Of a DNA stretch of 64,000 nucleotides, positions 1 to 8,549 are shown piece after piece (the stretch's first letter is position 1; each line of letters begins with the position of its first letter). Position numbers and translations under genes: made by a program. The stretch spans positions 5,207-69,206 of the forward strand of contig DAOTZV010000192.1 in the NCBI GenBank assembly GCA_034434235.1. Reading direction: 5' to 3'. The stretch is from CAKZKT01 sp034434235. GTDB lineage: Bacteria > Chloroflexota > Anaerolineae > CG2-30-64-16. Under the pieces are notes generated by a model that worked only from the letters and a program-made list of their open reading frames with translations, searched no databases and was not told the DNA's origin.

Positions 1-308
1 TTGGCGCCGTGGTTGATGCCGCTGACGACCAGATCGCAAGGAGCGGCCAGCAAGCCGCGCAAGCCGACGTGGACGCAGGTGGCCGGCGTGCCCGCCAGGG
101 CGTAAGCGGTGACGTTGCGAGGCTGGCCGTCCGGATGTCGGTAGGGGAAGCAAGAGAAGGAGCGGGACGGCGGCAGGGCCGCGCCGTAGCCACTATAGTT
201 GGTCGTCGGCGCCAGGATGGTGACCTGCCCCACTTTGGCCAGGGCACGCGCGGCGGCCCAGAGCCCGGGCGCAGCGATGCCGTCGTCGTTAGTTAACAGG
301 ATGTTCAT
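1..308 (-). CDS. surE: 5'/3'-nucleotidase SurE (partial, C-terminus outside window)
   Basis: The minus strand reads MNILLTNDDGIAAPG and ends at the window edge with VVSGINHGA. These are the NDDG metal-binding start and the SGxNxG motif of SurE, a metal-dependent phosphatase that removes phosphate from nucleoside monophosphates. About 102 residues are visible of the usual ~250, and the rest lies beyond position 1. The ATG at 306-308 lies inside the 3' end of the 70-residue gene upstream, so the two are probably translationally coupled. Confidence 0.93.
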   Translation of the reverse strand, partial: MNILLTNDDGIAAPGLWAAARALAKVGQVTILAPTTNYSGYGAALPPSRSFSCFPYRHPDGQPRNVTAYALAGTPATCVHVGLRGLLAAPCDLVVSGINHGA

Positions 309-501
309 CGCTCCACTCCTCGGCCTGTTGCTCAGGGCTTTCAGCGCCGCGAGCCAACATCTGGGCGATTTCACTGGCCAATGCCTTTCGTCTGCCAAAA
401 GGATCGCGCCGGATCGGCCGGCTGCCGTATAGCCGATGGAGTTGGGTCAAGAGGTTTTGGGGAGAAGAGCGATGATTGGCTTCTTTCGCTGACGTCGCCA
501 T
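289..501 (-). CDS. Small hypothetical protein upstream of surE (70 aa)
   Basis: This 70-residue product is charged and has no membrane segment, and I do not recognise a family. It is supported by a strong ribosome binding site (GGGAGG, 7 nt before the ATG at 499-501) and by a 20-bp overlap with the surE start, typical of coupled genes. The sequence contains an Arg-rich middle (residues ~22-40) and an acidic end. It could be a spurious frame, but the start signal argues for a real gene. Confidence 0.55.
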   Translation of the reverse strand: MATSAKEANHRSSPQNLLTQLHRLYGSRPIRRDPFGRRKALASEIAQMLARGAESPEQQAEEWSDEHPVN

Positions 502-726
502 GCTATAGCCTCCCTTCGTGCTGTGTACTGATCACTCTACGAGGCAGTATTACAGAGGGTCGTAAAATTGAGGCTAAGAGCAGGTTATGGGGATATTAGC
601 GATGTGTTAAGGTTTGCTAATCCGTCGGAAGTCCCAGTTCTCGATGCTACTCATGGATATGGGTTCCACTGATGCGGCGGAAGGCTCAGATTGTCAAACG
701 GAGTTGTCGGTCATAGGATGACAGGG

Positions 727-1749
727 TTATTTCAATCCATCCACGATCGCCTTCACGTTGTACTTCATCATGTCAATGTAGGTCGGCGCCGGGCCGTTGG
801 CTTCGGTGATCGAATGGGTGAACAGTTCGGTCACCACTTTGATCCCGACTTCCTGCGCCAATTGGCGGGCAAGCTGCGGGTTCGTGCCGGTCTCCAGGAA
901 GATGGCCGGCGCGCCGGTCGCGCGGATGTGCTCCACCAATTGGGCCATCTGTTGGGCCGACGGCGAGGCCCCGGTGCTGACGCTGGGGATCACCGCGCCG
1001 ACGATGGTGAAGCCGTAGCGGTCGGCGAAGTAGCCGAAGCTCTCGTGGTTGGTCACCAACAACCGCCTTTCGGCCGGGATCTGGCTGACCTGCTCGCGGA
1101 TCCAGGCGTCGAGCTCTTTGAGTTTGGCGATGTACGCATCGGCATTGCGAGCGTAGATCGCCGCCCCGCCGGGATCGGCCTGGCTCAAACCGTCGCGGAT
1201 GTTTTCGGTGTACTTGATTGCGTTGATCGGATCGAGCCAGAAATGCGGGTCGCCTTCGTGATGGTGGTGCCCGGCATGCTCATCGGCGGCCGGGGTGGCG
1301 GCGGCCGCGCCAGGCTGGTGTTCCTCATCCTCATCTTCGTGCGCGGCTTCCTCGCTGCCCGGCTCGCGCGTGGTCAGCCCGGCCGAGGCCACGATGACGG
1401 CGCGCTGGCCGCCGGCATTCGCCAGGACGTCTTCCAGCCAGCTCTCGAAGCCGGCCCCGTTGACGATCAACACCTGGCTTTCGGCGATCCTGGCCACATC
1501 CTGCGGCGTGGGCTCGAACCCATGGGGATCCACCCCGATCGGGATGAGCGCGGCGACCTTGAGGCGGTCGCCCGCTACGTTCTGCGCGATGTCGGCCAGG
1601 AAGGTTTCGACGGCCAACGCTTTGAGCGCCGCGCGACCCGCATCCGTCGAGGGCCGGGACGCGGGTTGCGGGCCTGCCGTACTGCAGGCCGTCAGGCCGA
1701 GCAGGGCCAAAGCGATGATCAACCCGCGGAGAACAGAAAAGCGGCTCAT
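727..1749 (-). CDS. Metal ABC transporter substrate-binding lipoprotein (ZnuA/MntC family)
   Basis: This is a 340-residue cluster A-I solute-binding protein that would capture Zn2+ or Mn2+ outside the membrane. Residues 1-22 form a lipoprotein signal ending in LTAC. Candidate ligands are His in GVDPHGFEP, His in GDPHFWLDP and His in TNHESFGYF. An acidic and His-rich loop (HEDEDEEH then GHHHH) precedes the second ligand, as in zinc-binding ZnuA. The start is set by AGGAGG five bases before the ATG at 1747-1749; an upstream in-frame ATG has no such site. No permease or ATPase gene is adjacent, so the partners must be elsewhere. A consensus promoter and palindromic operator lie upstream, suggesting repression by a Fur/Zur-type regulator. 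Confidence 0.9.
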   Translation of the reverse strand: MSRFSVLRGLIIALALLGLTACSTAGPQPASRPSTDAGRAALKALAVETFLADIAQNVAGDRLKVAALIPIGVDPHGFEPTPQDVARIAESQVLIVNGAGFESWLEDVLANAGGQRAVIVASAGLTTREPGSEEAAHEDEDEEHQPGAAAATPAADEHAGHHHHEGDPHFWLDPINAIKYTENIRDGLSQADPGGAAIYARNADAYIAKLKELDAWIREQVSQIPAERRLLVTNHESFGYFADRYGFTIVGAVIPSVSTGASPSAQQMAQLVEHIRATGAPAIFLETGTNPQLARQLAQEVGIKVVTELFTHSITEANGPAPTYIDMMKYNVKAIVDGLK

Positions 1750-1833
1750 GTCAACCTCCTGAATTTGATAATCTATTTCGATTTTTCTCGATAGAACTTC
1801 TGCATCTCCAGATGATGCGAGTCCCTGACGAAT

Positions 1834-1852
1834 ATTGATAATAATTATCAAT
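1834..1852. promoter_or_regulatory. Fur/Zur/MntR-like operator
   Basis: A perfect 19-bp palindrome whose core is TTGATAATAATTATCAA (1835-1851), centred on 1843. It resembles Fur-superfamily boxes rich in GATAAT/ATTATC. It begins about 12 bp after the -10 hexamer of the upstream promoter, so a bound repressor would block initiation. A related half-site, TTGATAAT, lies at 1765-1772 just before the metal-binding gene. Confidence 0.75.
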
Positions 1853-1863
1853 TTTCATTTGCC

Positions 1864-1892
1864 AGTATACCATAGATGCGCCTGGCTGTCAA
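1864..1892 (-). promoter_or_regulatory. Sigma70 promoter of the metal-binding lipoprotein gene
   Basis: On the minus strand TTGACA (1887-1892) is followed, after exactly 17 bp, by TATACT (1864-1869). Transcription would start near 1857, immediately before the palindromic operator. Confidence 0.8.
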
Positions 1893-2000
1893 ATCCGGCA
1901 GGTGGGATGCAGCAATTCCAAATGCGCCGCGCGCGTTGCCGGCGCGTTGTGCGTCCGGCGGGACCACCCCCAGGGCCGCCCCCAGCGGGGCTGTCCCCAG

Positions 2001-2400
2001 CTCGCCGTACAATGGCCGGACGAGCTGAAGCTCGCCGTACAACGGCCGGACGAGCTGAAGTTCGCTGTACAATGGCCGGACGAGCTGAAGCTCGCCGTAC
2101 AACGGCCGGACGAGCTGAAGTTCGCTGTACAACGGCCGGACGAGCTGAAGCTCGCCGTACAACGGCCGGACGAGCTGAAGCTCGCCGTACAACGGCCGGA
2201 CGAGCTGAAGCTCGCCGTACAATGGCCGGACGAGCTGAAGCTCGCCGTACAATGGCCGGACGAGCTGAAGCTCGCCGCACAATGGCCGGACGAGCTGAAG
2301 CTCGCTGTACAACGGCCGGACGAGCTGAAGCTCGCCGCACAACGGCCGGACGAGCTGAAGCTCGCTGTACAATGGCCCGACGAGCTGAAGCTCGCCCTAC
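2001..2400. repeat. 13-copy 30-bp tandem repeat
   Basis: Thirteen full 30-bp units plus a 10-bp partial unit fill most of the gap between the FAH-family gene and the metal-binding gene. Each unit contains the near-palindrome GAGCTGAAGCTC followed by GCCGTACAA and GGCCGGAC. Units differ only at a few positions (AATGG/AACGG, CTCGCCG/TTCGCTG/CTCGCCGCAC). The unit length is a multiple of three and has no stops, so several frames stay open across it, but I see no start signal. The array begins exactly at the FAH stop codon. Confidence 0.95.
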
Positions 2401-3260
2401 AGGCGTTCGACCTGACAGGGGTTGGTCAGTGCGCCGATCCCTTCCACTTCGACCGTCACCACATCGCCGTCCCGCAGGAAGACGGGCGGCTTGCGGAACG
2501 CGCCGACCCCGGGCGGGGTGCCCGTCAGGATGATGTCGCCGGGCAACAGGGTGAAGGCGCGCGTGATGAATTCGATCAGCTCGGGGATGCGGAAGATAAG
2601 CTGATCGGTGCGCGAGTCCTGCATTACCCGGCCGTTGACGCGCGTGCGGATCGGCAGGCCGTGCGGCTCGGGCACCTCGTCGCGCGTCACGATCCACGGC
2701 CCGAGCGGGCAGAAGGTGTCGAGCGATTTGCCGCGCACCCACTGGCCGTCTCCCTTCTGGAGGTCGCGCGCGGTCACGTCGTTCGCCACGGTGTAGCCGA
2801 AGACGTAATCGTAGGCGTCGCGGGCGGCCACGCGGCGGGCCGACCGGCCGATCACTACGGCCAGCTCGGCCTCCCAGTCTATCTGGTCCGACAGGCCCGG
2901 GTCCCAGCGGATCTCATCGCCCGGGCCGATCACCGCGGTGGGGAACTTGGCGAAGATGATCGGCCGTTCCGGCAGCGCCGCGTTCTGTTCGCGCACGTGA
3001 TCGAAGTAGTTCTGGCCGATGGCCACGATCTTCGAGGGCCGCACGGGCGGGCCTAGCTTGAGGCCCGCCAGCGGCCGCGCGTAAGCCGACCGGTCGCGCG
3101 CGGCCAGGTCGCGCGCCAGTCGCGTCCAGGCGTCGGGCCCGGCGGCGATCAACGATGCCATGTCGCTGATGGCCGCCGCCGCGGTCAGGTCAATGACCTG
3201 TTCGCCGTGCAGGGCACCCACGCGGGTTTGCCCTTCATGCAGAAATGTCAACAGACGCAT
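2397..3260 (-). CDS. Fumarylacetoacetate hydrolase family protein
   Basis: 287 residues with the FAH C-terminal fold: KIVAIGQNYFDHV, the metal-binding WEAELAVVIGR, NDVTARDLQ, and the C-terminal LTGTPPGVG. Relatives hydrolyse or decarboxylate 2-oxo acids or act as 2-keto-3-deoxy-sugar-acid hydratases; the substrate cannot be read from sequence. A GGAG lies nine bases before the start. The first 26 bp overlap the end of the DUF2344 gene, so this gene is the last in the minus-strand operon. Its TAG stop abuts the 30-bp tandem array. Confidence 0.9.
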   Translation of the reverse strand: MRLLTFLHEGQTRVGALHGEQVIDLTAAAAISDMASLIAAGPDAWTRLARDLAARDRSAYARPLAGLKLGPPVRPSKIVAIGQNYFDHVREQNAALPERPIIFAKFPTAVIGPGDEIRWDPGLSDQIDWEAELAVVIGRSARRVAARDAYDYVFGYTVANDVTARDLQKGDGQWVRGKSLDTFCPLGPWIVTRDEVPEPHGLPIRTRVNGRVMQDSRTDQLIFRIPELIEFITRAFTLLPGDIILTGTPPGVGAFRKPPVFLRDGDVVTVEVEGIGALTNPCQVERL

Positions 3261-3927
3261 GATGCTCTTCTCCAGACAGGATCAACGCCAGCCGGATGAT
3301 GCGGCGCAGGGCCGTTTCGTAGCCCAGCTCGGCCAGCAGTTCATCGGGCCGGCCGGTGGCGGCCGGCTCGATCCGCACTTCTGTCTCAAAGGATTGGCCC
3401 AGGTCGCAAGGGCCGGTGTAGGCGAGGGACCGGATCAACGGCCGCAGGTCGTAGCGGCTGATCTCCTTGCCGCGACGCCGCTCGCGCCATGCTTCGGGCC
3501 GGGCCATGAAGCGCGCCAGGCGGTCGGCGAACGCCGCGGCCGGCTCGTCCGTCTCCACCTCGACCCGATAGCGCGCGCCGCACACGGCCGCCTGCAGCGC
3601 CGGCCACGCGCGGGGCACCGGCTCGGCGGCGATCAGCCGGATGCCGGACGGCAACGCCGGCGCCAGCCGCGCCAGGAAGTCGGCCGGGGCCAGCTCTTCG
3701 TTCAGGAACACGTCCACCAGCTCGGCCTGGCCGGTGAAGCCGACCGGCAACGCGGCCGCGAAGTGCAGCCGCGCCTGGGGATTGAACCCCTGCGAGTAGG
3801 CCAGCGGCAGCCGCGCCCGCCGGATGGCCCGTTCCCACGTGCGCGCCATGTCGAGATGGCCGACATACTTCACGCTGTCGTCCGTGGCAAAGGTGACCCG
3901 CATCCGCTGCGCGTACGTCTCGCTCAT
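3235..3927 (-). CDS. TIGR03936/DUF2344 family protein
   Basis: 230 residues beginning MSETYAQRMRVTFATDD, with the family hallmarks VKYVGHLDMARTWERA and LPLAYSQGFNPQ. In many bacteria this domain is fused to or encoded next to a B12-binding radical-SAM protein (TIGR03960). Here that partner lies about 2.3 kb upstream in the same operon. The role of the pair is not established. The ATG overlaps the stop of the preceding gene (ATGA type). Confidence 0.85.
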   Translation of the reverse strand: MSETYAQRMRVTFATDDSVKYVGHLDMARTWERAIRRARLPLAYSQGFNPQARLHFAAALPVGFTGQAELVDVFLNEELAPADFLARLAPALPSGIRLIAAEPVPRAWPALQAAVCGARYRVEVETDEPAAAFADRLARFMARPEAWRERRRGKEISRYDLRPLIRSLAYTGPCDLGQSFETEVRIEPAATGRPDELLAELGYETALRRIIRLALILSGEEHHASVDISA

Positions 3928-5387
3928 TCTATCGTGCGCGGGAAATACGGTTCCGGGCCTTGCGGCACCTTGCTGTCTATCTGCAGGTAGCCGGCGTCCA
4001 TGTACTCCCAGATCACCTGGAACGGCTCCTTGCCCGCCACCCATTTTTCCACGATGAAGACGCCGTGCGTCGGCAGCAGCGTGAACGCCACCTGGCGCGG
4101 GTCGTCGGGGTTGAGCAGGCATTGGGCCTGGGCGAAGACCGAGCGCACCCCCTGCGCCTGGGCATATGTGCCGCAGGTGACCGGCAACGCGAAGTAGACG
4201 GCCGCCATCGGCACGTATTCCACCCGCCGCGGGTCGTACGCCAGGACGCCGCGATGGCTGTGCAGCTTCGAGCGCACCACCGGCACGGGCCGCTCCACGC
4301 CCCAGGCCGGATCGAGCCGGACGCGCGGCAGGGCATTGTCCAGGTCTATCATCTCGAATCCTTCGGAGGAGGGCGGATCGTTGCGCAATCCTTCGACATG
4401 GCGCACCACCACCCCGCGACCGTTGGGCTGCACCCCCGTCACCACGGCCAGGTCGTTTTCGGTCAGGTGCCCTTTGTCCACCGGCCGGGCGCTGCCGGTG
4501 GTGGTGGCGATCAGCGCGTCCAGGTCGGGCTCCCAGGTGGAGAAGCACCCTTCGCTGTACTGGCTGGCGACCGCGTCGGTCATGGCCGGCACCGACACCA
4601 GGTCGGCGATGCGCACCATCTCGGTGAAGAAGCCGCGGCCGCCGAACTCCAGGCTCGCGCGTTGCATCGCCCTGGGGGTCGAGAGGCGTTCCCACACCGC
4701 GCGCGGCACCGGAGGCGGTTCCACTACGTAGCGGGCCACTTCCTCCGCGCTCATTGCGGTGACGATGCGCAACACCACGTCGTCGTAGAACCCCGGCGCA
4801 CGGGCGTCGCTGCGCGCGTAGCTGCCGACCAGGTTGAAATGGTAGGCGTACTCCGGGGTCTCATCGCCGATCACCAGGAGGATGCCCAGGGTGAGGCCTT
4901 GCGCCTGCAAGAGGCGCTCGACCGAGAGGATGGCGCCGGCGCGACGGCCCTGTTCGACCAGCGGACGGTAGGCGGTGGGCGCAAGGCCGGGGAACTGAAA
5001 GTCGGCCAGGTCAATCGGGTCTTTGGCCAGGGCGCGCTCGAAGTGGGCCAACAGCGCGTCGAACTCGGCCGGCCGCGCCTGCATGATGGTCCAAAACTGA
5101 GGCGTGTGCGAGAGGCCGAACTGCCGTCGCAATTGGAACGCCGGCGCCTGACGCCAGCTCAGCGGCTCGCCGAAACGGGCCGTGGTGAATACGACATCCG
5201 TCTCATCGGTCGGCCGCTCCTGCACCACGTGGCCCAGCTCGCCGAAGCGTTGGATCAGCCGCTCGGCGACTTCGGCCGACATCGGCGTGGATGGACCGGG
5301 CAGATAGGTCACATGTAGCTTTTTGAGCCACGGATGCACCGGACGGGTCAACAGCGCAGGTGAAGCAAAGGCGGCTTCAACAGTCAT
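3924..5387 (-). CDS. Conserved-looking hypothetical protein (487 aa)
   Basis: I do not recognise this 487-residue soluble protein. It has no signal peptide or membrane segment. Notable stretches are HVTYLPGPSTPMSAEVAERL near the N-terminus, a central MTDAVASQYSEGCFSTWEPD and a C-terminal SKLHSHRGVLAYDPRRVEYV. GGAGG lies ten bases before the ATG at 5385-5387, which itself overlaps the SDR stop. Its stop overlaps the DUF2344 start, so it is locked into a translationally coupled chain with the SDR upstream and DUF2344 downstream. The conserved-looking central Cys/His/Asp residues are compatible with an enzyme, but no function can be assigned. Confidence 0.85.
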   Translation of the reverse strand: MTVEAAFASPALLTRPVHPWLKKLHVTYLPGPSTPMSAEVAERLIQRFGELGHVVQERPTDETDVVFTTARFGEPLSWRQAPAFQLRRQFGLSHTPQFWTIMQARPAEFDALLAHFERALAKDPIDLADFQFPGLAPTAYRPLVEQGRRAGAILSVERLLQAQGLTLGILLVIGDETPEYAYHFNLVGSYARSDARAPGFYDDVVLRIVTAMSAEEVARYVVEPPPVPRAVWERLSTPRAMQRASLEFGGRGFFTEMVRIADLVSVPAMTDAVASQYSEGCFSTWEPDLDALIATTTGSARPVDKGHLTENDLAVVTGVQPNGRGVVVRHVEGLRNDPPSSEGFEMIDLDNALPRVRLDPAWGVERPVPVVRSKLHSHRGVLAYDPRRVEYVPMAAVYFALPVTCGTYAQAQGVRSVFAQAQCLLNPDDPRQVAFTLLPTHGVFIVEKWVAGKEPFQVIWEYMDAGYLQIDSKVPQGPEPYFPRTIE

Positions 5388-6172
5388 CTCTCTTTTTCCT
5401 CCAAACCTTCCAGGTGAAATATGCGAACGGCCCAATCGCCCAGGCGGGGCGAGAGCCAATCGGCAAGCAAAAGGGCCCAGGCGGTGGCCGGCAGGATCGT
5501 CTCGGCCCGGCGATGGCGGATCGCGGCGACGATGGCGTGCGCAACGTTCTCGGCCGGGATGGGCCGCGAGATCCAGGGTATGTTCATCCCGGCAATGAGC
5601 GGAGTGGCCACCCGGCCGGGGAAGATGATGGACACGTCCACGCCGGTGCCGTACAGGTCCTGGCGCAACGCTTCGCCGAAGCCGGCCACCGCAAACTTGG
5701 TTGCCGCGTAGGGCGCGTCGGTGCGGATCGCCTTCTTGCCGTCCACCGACGAGAGCAGCACGATGTGGCCGCGGCGTTGCGCCCGCATGTACGGCAAGGC
5801 CGCCAGCACGGGATAGACCGTGCCGAAGAAGTTCACGGCCATGCATCGCTCGAAATCGGCGGCCGTGAGGGTCTCGATCGGCCCGCGCACGTAGATGCCG
5901 GCGCAGGTCACCAGCACGTCCACCCCGCCCCAGGTTTCGACCGTGCGGCGCACGACCTCTTCGGCCTGCTCCTGGCGGCTGATGTCGGCCGGCAACACCA
6001 GGGCGCGGCCGGCCAGCGCCCGTATCTCCGCGGCCACGGCTTCCAGTTCGGCCTGGCGGCGGGCGGTGAGGACCAGATGCGCGCCCGCGCGCGCCAGGGC
6101 CAGGGCCGTGGCCCGGCCGATGCCGCTCGATGCGCCTGTTACGATGGCGATCCTGTCGCGCAGTGAGTCCAT
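5384..6172 (-). CDS. Short-chain dehydrogenase/reductase
   Basis: A classical SDR of about 262 residues with the cofactor motif TGASSGIG (residues 11-18), the CAG motif of strand 4, and the catalytic Ser (LLSSVDG) and YAATK (YxxxK). It would oxidise or reduce an alcohol/ketone with NAD(P). I chose the ATG at 6170-6172, giving MDSLRDRIAIVTGAS; another ATG lies ten codons upstream at 6200-6202, and neither has a clear ribosome binding site. The gene overlaps the next one by 4 bp. The C-terminal ~40 residues are hydrophobic, which some membrane-associated SDRs share. Confidence 0.92.
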   Translation of the reverse strand: MDSLRDRIAIVTGASSGIGRATALALARAGAHLVLTARRQAELEAVAAEIRALAGRALVLPADISRQEQAEEVVRRTVETWGGVDVLVTCAGIYVRGPIETLTAADFERCMAVNFFGTVYPVLAALPYMRAQRRGHIVLLSSVDGKKAIRTDAPYAATKFAVAGFGEALRQDLYGTGVDVSIIFPGRVATPLIAGMNIPWISRPIPAENVAHAIVAAIRHRRAETILPATAWALLLADWLSPRLGDWAVRIFHLEGLEEKER

Positions 6173-6235
6173 GGTTGGAAGCTGGAAGCTGGGTAACAAC
6201 ATAATAACAACACCGGTTTTGGAGCGAAGTTGCGC

Positions 6236-8260
6236 TCAATCGGTGTCGGACTTCGGTGCGCGCTGCCGGCCGGCGCGTTGCGGCACGCGTGGGCCGGCCC
6301 GGGCGGCCAGCTCCGGGCTCATCTCTTCGTTGAAATAGAGCGGCACCGGCCGGGGGCTCACCGGCTGGCGCTTCTTGCCGCTGCCAAGGGGCGGGCATCC
6401 CCAGGCGTCGTCCGGCGCGCTGCGTCGCGCCTCTTTGAACTGGCCCAGGATGCCGCACGAGTAACAGTGTTCGCGACAGTCGTCTATCACGCCGCCGGCC
6501 AGGGCGTGGCGATACTCGGCCTCCAGGAACGATCGCTTCACCCCCACGCTGACGAAATCCCACGGCAGGATCTCGTCCAGGGGGCGCTCGCGGCGGGCAT
6601 ACCAGTCGGGATCGAGCCCGTGGGCCGCGAAGGCCTGTCGCCAGGCGGCCAGGTTGAACTGGTCGCCCCAGCCGTCGAAGCGGGCGCCCAGCCGCCAGGC
6701 CGTCTCGATCACGTCGGCCAGGCGCCGGTCGCCGCGCGAGAGGGCCGCTTCGATCAGGGTTTCGTCCGGGTTGTTGTAGCTGAACTCGATGCCCGGGCCG
6801 CGCAATTGCCGTTCCAGCAGGGCGATCTGGCTGCGGATCGTCGCGTCATCGGCCAGGGGCGCCCACTGAAACGGCGTATGCGCCTTGGGCACCAGCGTGC
6901 TCACGCCCACCCGCACGTTGGCTTTGCCGCCCAACTCCTGCCGGCCGATGCGCCGCACCTGATGCGTCAGATCGGCGATGGCCTGGACGTCGGCCAGGGT
7001 TTGCGTCGGATGGCCGATCATGAAGTAGAGTTTGATCGTGGTCCACCCGCGACGGTAGACCTGGCGGGCCGTCTCCAGCAGCAGCTCGGTGGCGATCGGC
7101 TTGTTGATCACATCGCGCAGCCGGTCGGTGGCCGCTTCGGGCGCGAAGGTGAAGCCCGAGCGCCGGCGCCCCTTCTCCAGTTGTTCCATCAGCTCGACGC
7201 TGAAGGTCTCGATGCGCAGGCTCGGCAGGCCGATGGAGAGCTTCTCGCTGCCGTAGCGCGCCACCACCTGGCGCACCAGCTCGCCGATGGCATGGTAGTC
7301 GGACGAGCTGAGGGAGAGGAAGCTGATCTCCTCGAAGCCGGTGGCCGCGACGATCTCGTCTACGGCGGCCAGTACCTCGGCCAGGGGACGCTCGCGCACC
7401 GGCCGGTAGATCATGCCGGCCTGGCAGAAGCGACAGCCGCGCGTGCAACCGCGCTGGATCTCGATGGCGGCGCGATTGTGCACCGTGTCTATGAACGGCA
7501 CGATGAAGCGCGTGACCGGCGGCGGCAGGGTGGGCACGATGCGCTTCACGATGGTCGGCCGGCCGGCCGGATCGAGCGAGGTGCGGCCGGCGATGGTCCC
7601 ATCGGGGTGATAGTGCACCGCGTAAAAGGCCGGCACATAGACCCCCTCGATGCCGGCCAGGCGCACCAGCGCCTGCCGCCGGCTCAGGCCGGCGCGGCGG
7701 GCGTCGGTCCAGGTGCGCACGATCTCCGTGATCGCCTCTTCTCCTTCGCCGAAGAAAAACGCGTCGAAGAAAGCGTGCATCGGCTCGGGGTTCAGACAGG
7801 CGGAGCCGCCGGCCAGGATGAGCGGCGCGTCGTCCCCGCGCTCGGCCGCGCGCAGGGGAATGCCGGCCAGGTCAAGGGTGGTCAGGACGTTGGTGTAGAG
7901 CTGCTCGTAGGGCAACGAGAAGCCGATCACGTCGAAGTCGGCCAGGGGATGCCGCGTTTCGAGGGAATAGAGCGGGATGCCCTCGCGGCGCATCGCCGCG
8001 ATCATGTCCACCCAGGGCGTGTAGGCGCGCTCGGCCAGCATGTCGGGCTGGCGGTTGACGATGTCGTAGAGCACCGCCAGGCCCAGGTTCGACATGCCCA
8101 GGTCGTAGATGTCGGGGAAGACCAGCGCCAGCCGATAGGGGATCTCGTCCCACGGCTTGACAACGCAGTTGTATTCGCCGCCGGTATAGCGAGCGGGCTT
8201 CTGCACGGTGGGCAAGGCCCGCTCCAGCCGGCGCGTAATCGCCTGAGGTGTCGGTTCCAT
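6236..8260 (-). CDS. B12-binding/radical SAM protein, TIGR03960 family
   Basis: 674 residues. The N-terminal third carries the B12-binding-like region (FPDIYDLGMSNLGLAVLYDI). The radical-SAM core has the cluster motif CTRGCRFCQ (CxxxCxxC) around residue 280. A further Cys-rich segment, DDCREHCYSCG, lies near residue 600. The family is described as an uncharacterised radical-SAM group often joined to a DUF2344 domain. Here that domain is a separate gene (3235-3927), split off by an SDR and an unknown protein. GAGGAG precedes the ATG at a normal distance. The chemistry is unknown. Confidence 0.9.
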   Translation of the reverse strand: MEPTPQAITRRLERALPTVQKPARYTGGEYNCVVKPWDEIPYRLALVFPDIYDLGMSNLGLAVLYDIVNRQPDMLAERAYTPWVDMIAAMRREGIPLYSLETRHPLADFDVIGFSLPYEQLYTNVLTTLDLAGIPLRAAERGDDAPLILAGGSACLNPEPMHAFFDAFFFGEGEEAITEIVRTWTDARRAGLSRRQALVRLAGIEGVYVPAFYAVHYHPDGTIAGRTSLDPAGRPTIVKRIVPTLPPPVTRFIVPFIDTVHNRAAIEIQRGCTRGCRFCQAGMIYRPVRERPLAEVLAAVDEIVAATGFEEISFLSLSSSDYHAIGELVRQVVARYGSEKLSIGLPSLRIETFSVELMEQLEKGRRRSGFTFAPEAATDRLRDVINKPIATELLLETARQVYRRGWTTIKLYFMIGHPTQTLADVQAIADLTHQVRRIGRQELGGKANVRVGVSTLVPKAHTPFQWAPLADDATIRSQIALLERQLRGPGIEFSYNNPDETLIEAALSRGDRRLADVIETAWRLGARFDGWGDQFNLAAWRQAFAAHGLDPDWYARRERPLDEILPWDFVSVGVKRSFLEAEYRHALAGGVIDDCREHCYSCGILGQFKEARRSAPDDAWGCPPLGSGKKRQPVSPRPVPLYFNEEMSPELAARAGPRVPQRAGRQRAPKSDTD

Positions 8261-8549
8261 ATACTCTCCTCATACCTGTTTACATCAACAGGGCGGGACT
8301 AAAACCCGCGTTGTAATACGTGCCAGGCATCTTGCAGAGTGCCTGGCACGTAAGCGTCGCTCAATACCCGATATCTTCTCGCTAACCGGGTGACGCCGCC
8401 GGTCACAGACCGGCTGCAAGCTCGAAAGCTCGATCCTCTCTCGCTAACCGGGAGGGACGCCGGTCGCAGATCGGTTGGGAACAAGAATACCCAATACCTG
8501 ATGCCCAACCCCCAACCCCCAGCCCCCAGTCCCCAGCCCCCAACCCTCG
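8261..8549. repeat. Gene-free gap filled with three kinds of short repeat
   Basis: No gene is seen here. From left to right there is a small GCGGG/CCCGC hairpin (8293-8309); an inverted repeat with arms ACGTGCCAGGCA (8318-8329) and TGCCTGGCACGT (8340-8351); two palindromes built on CCGGTCACAGACCGG and CCGGTCGCAGATCGG (8398-8475); and a C-rich run of CCCCAAC/CCCCAGC words (8503-8546) that reaches the stop of the DapA-family gene. The same kinds of word recur elsewhere in the window. Confidence 0.85.

Noticed and set aside
2001..2400. CRISPR array
   Set aside because: Units are contiguous with no unique spacers, and no cas genes are nearby.
1848..2742. Long open frames across the 30-bp tandem array on both strands
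   Set aside because: They are open only because the unit is a multiple of three without stops. They have no ribosome site and overlap the FAH gene in the wrong frame.
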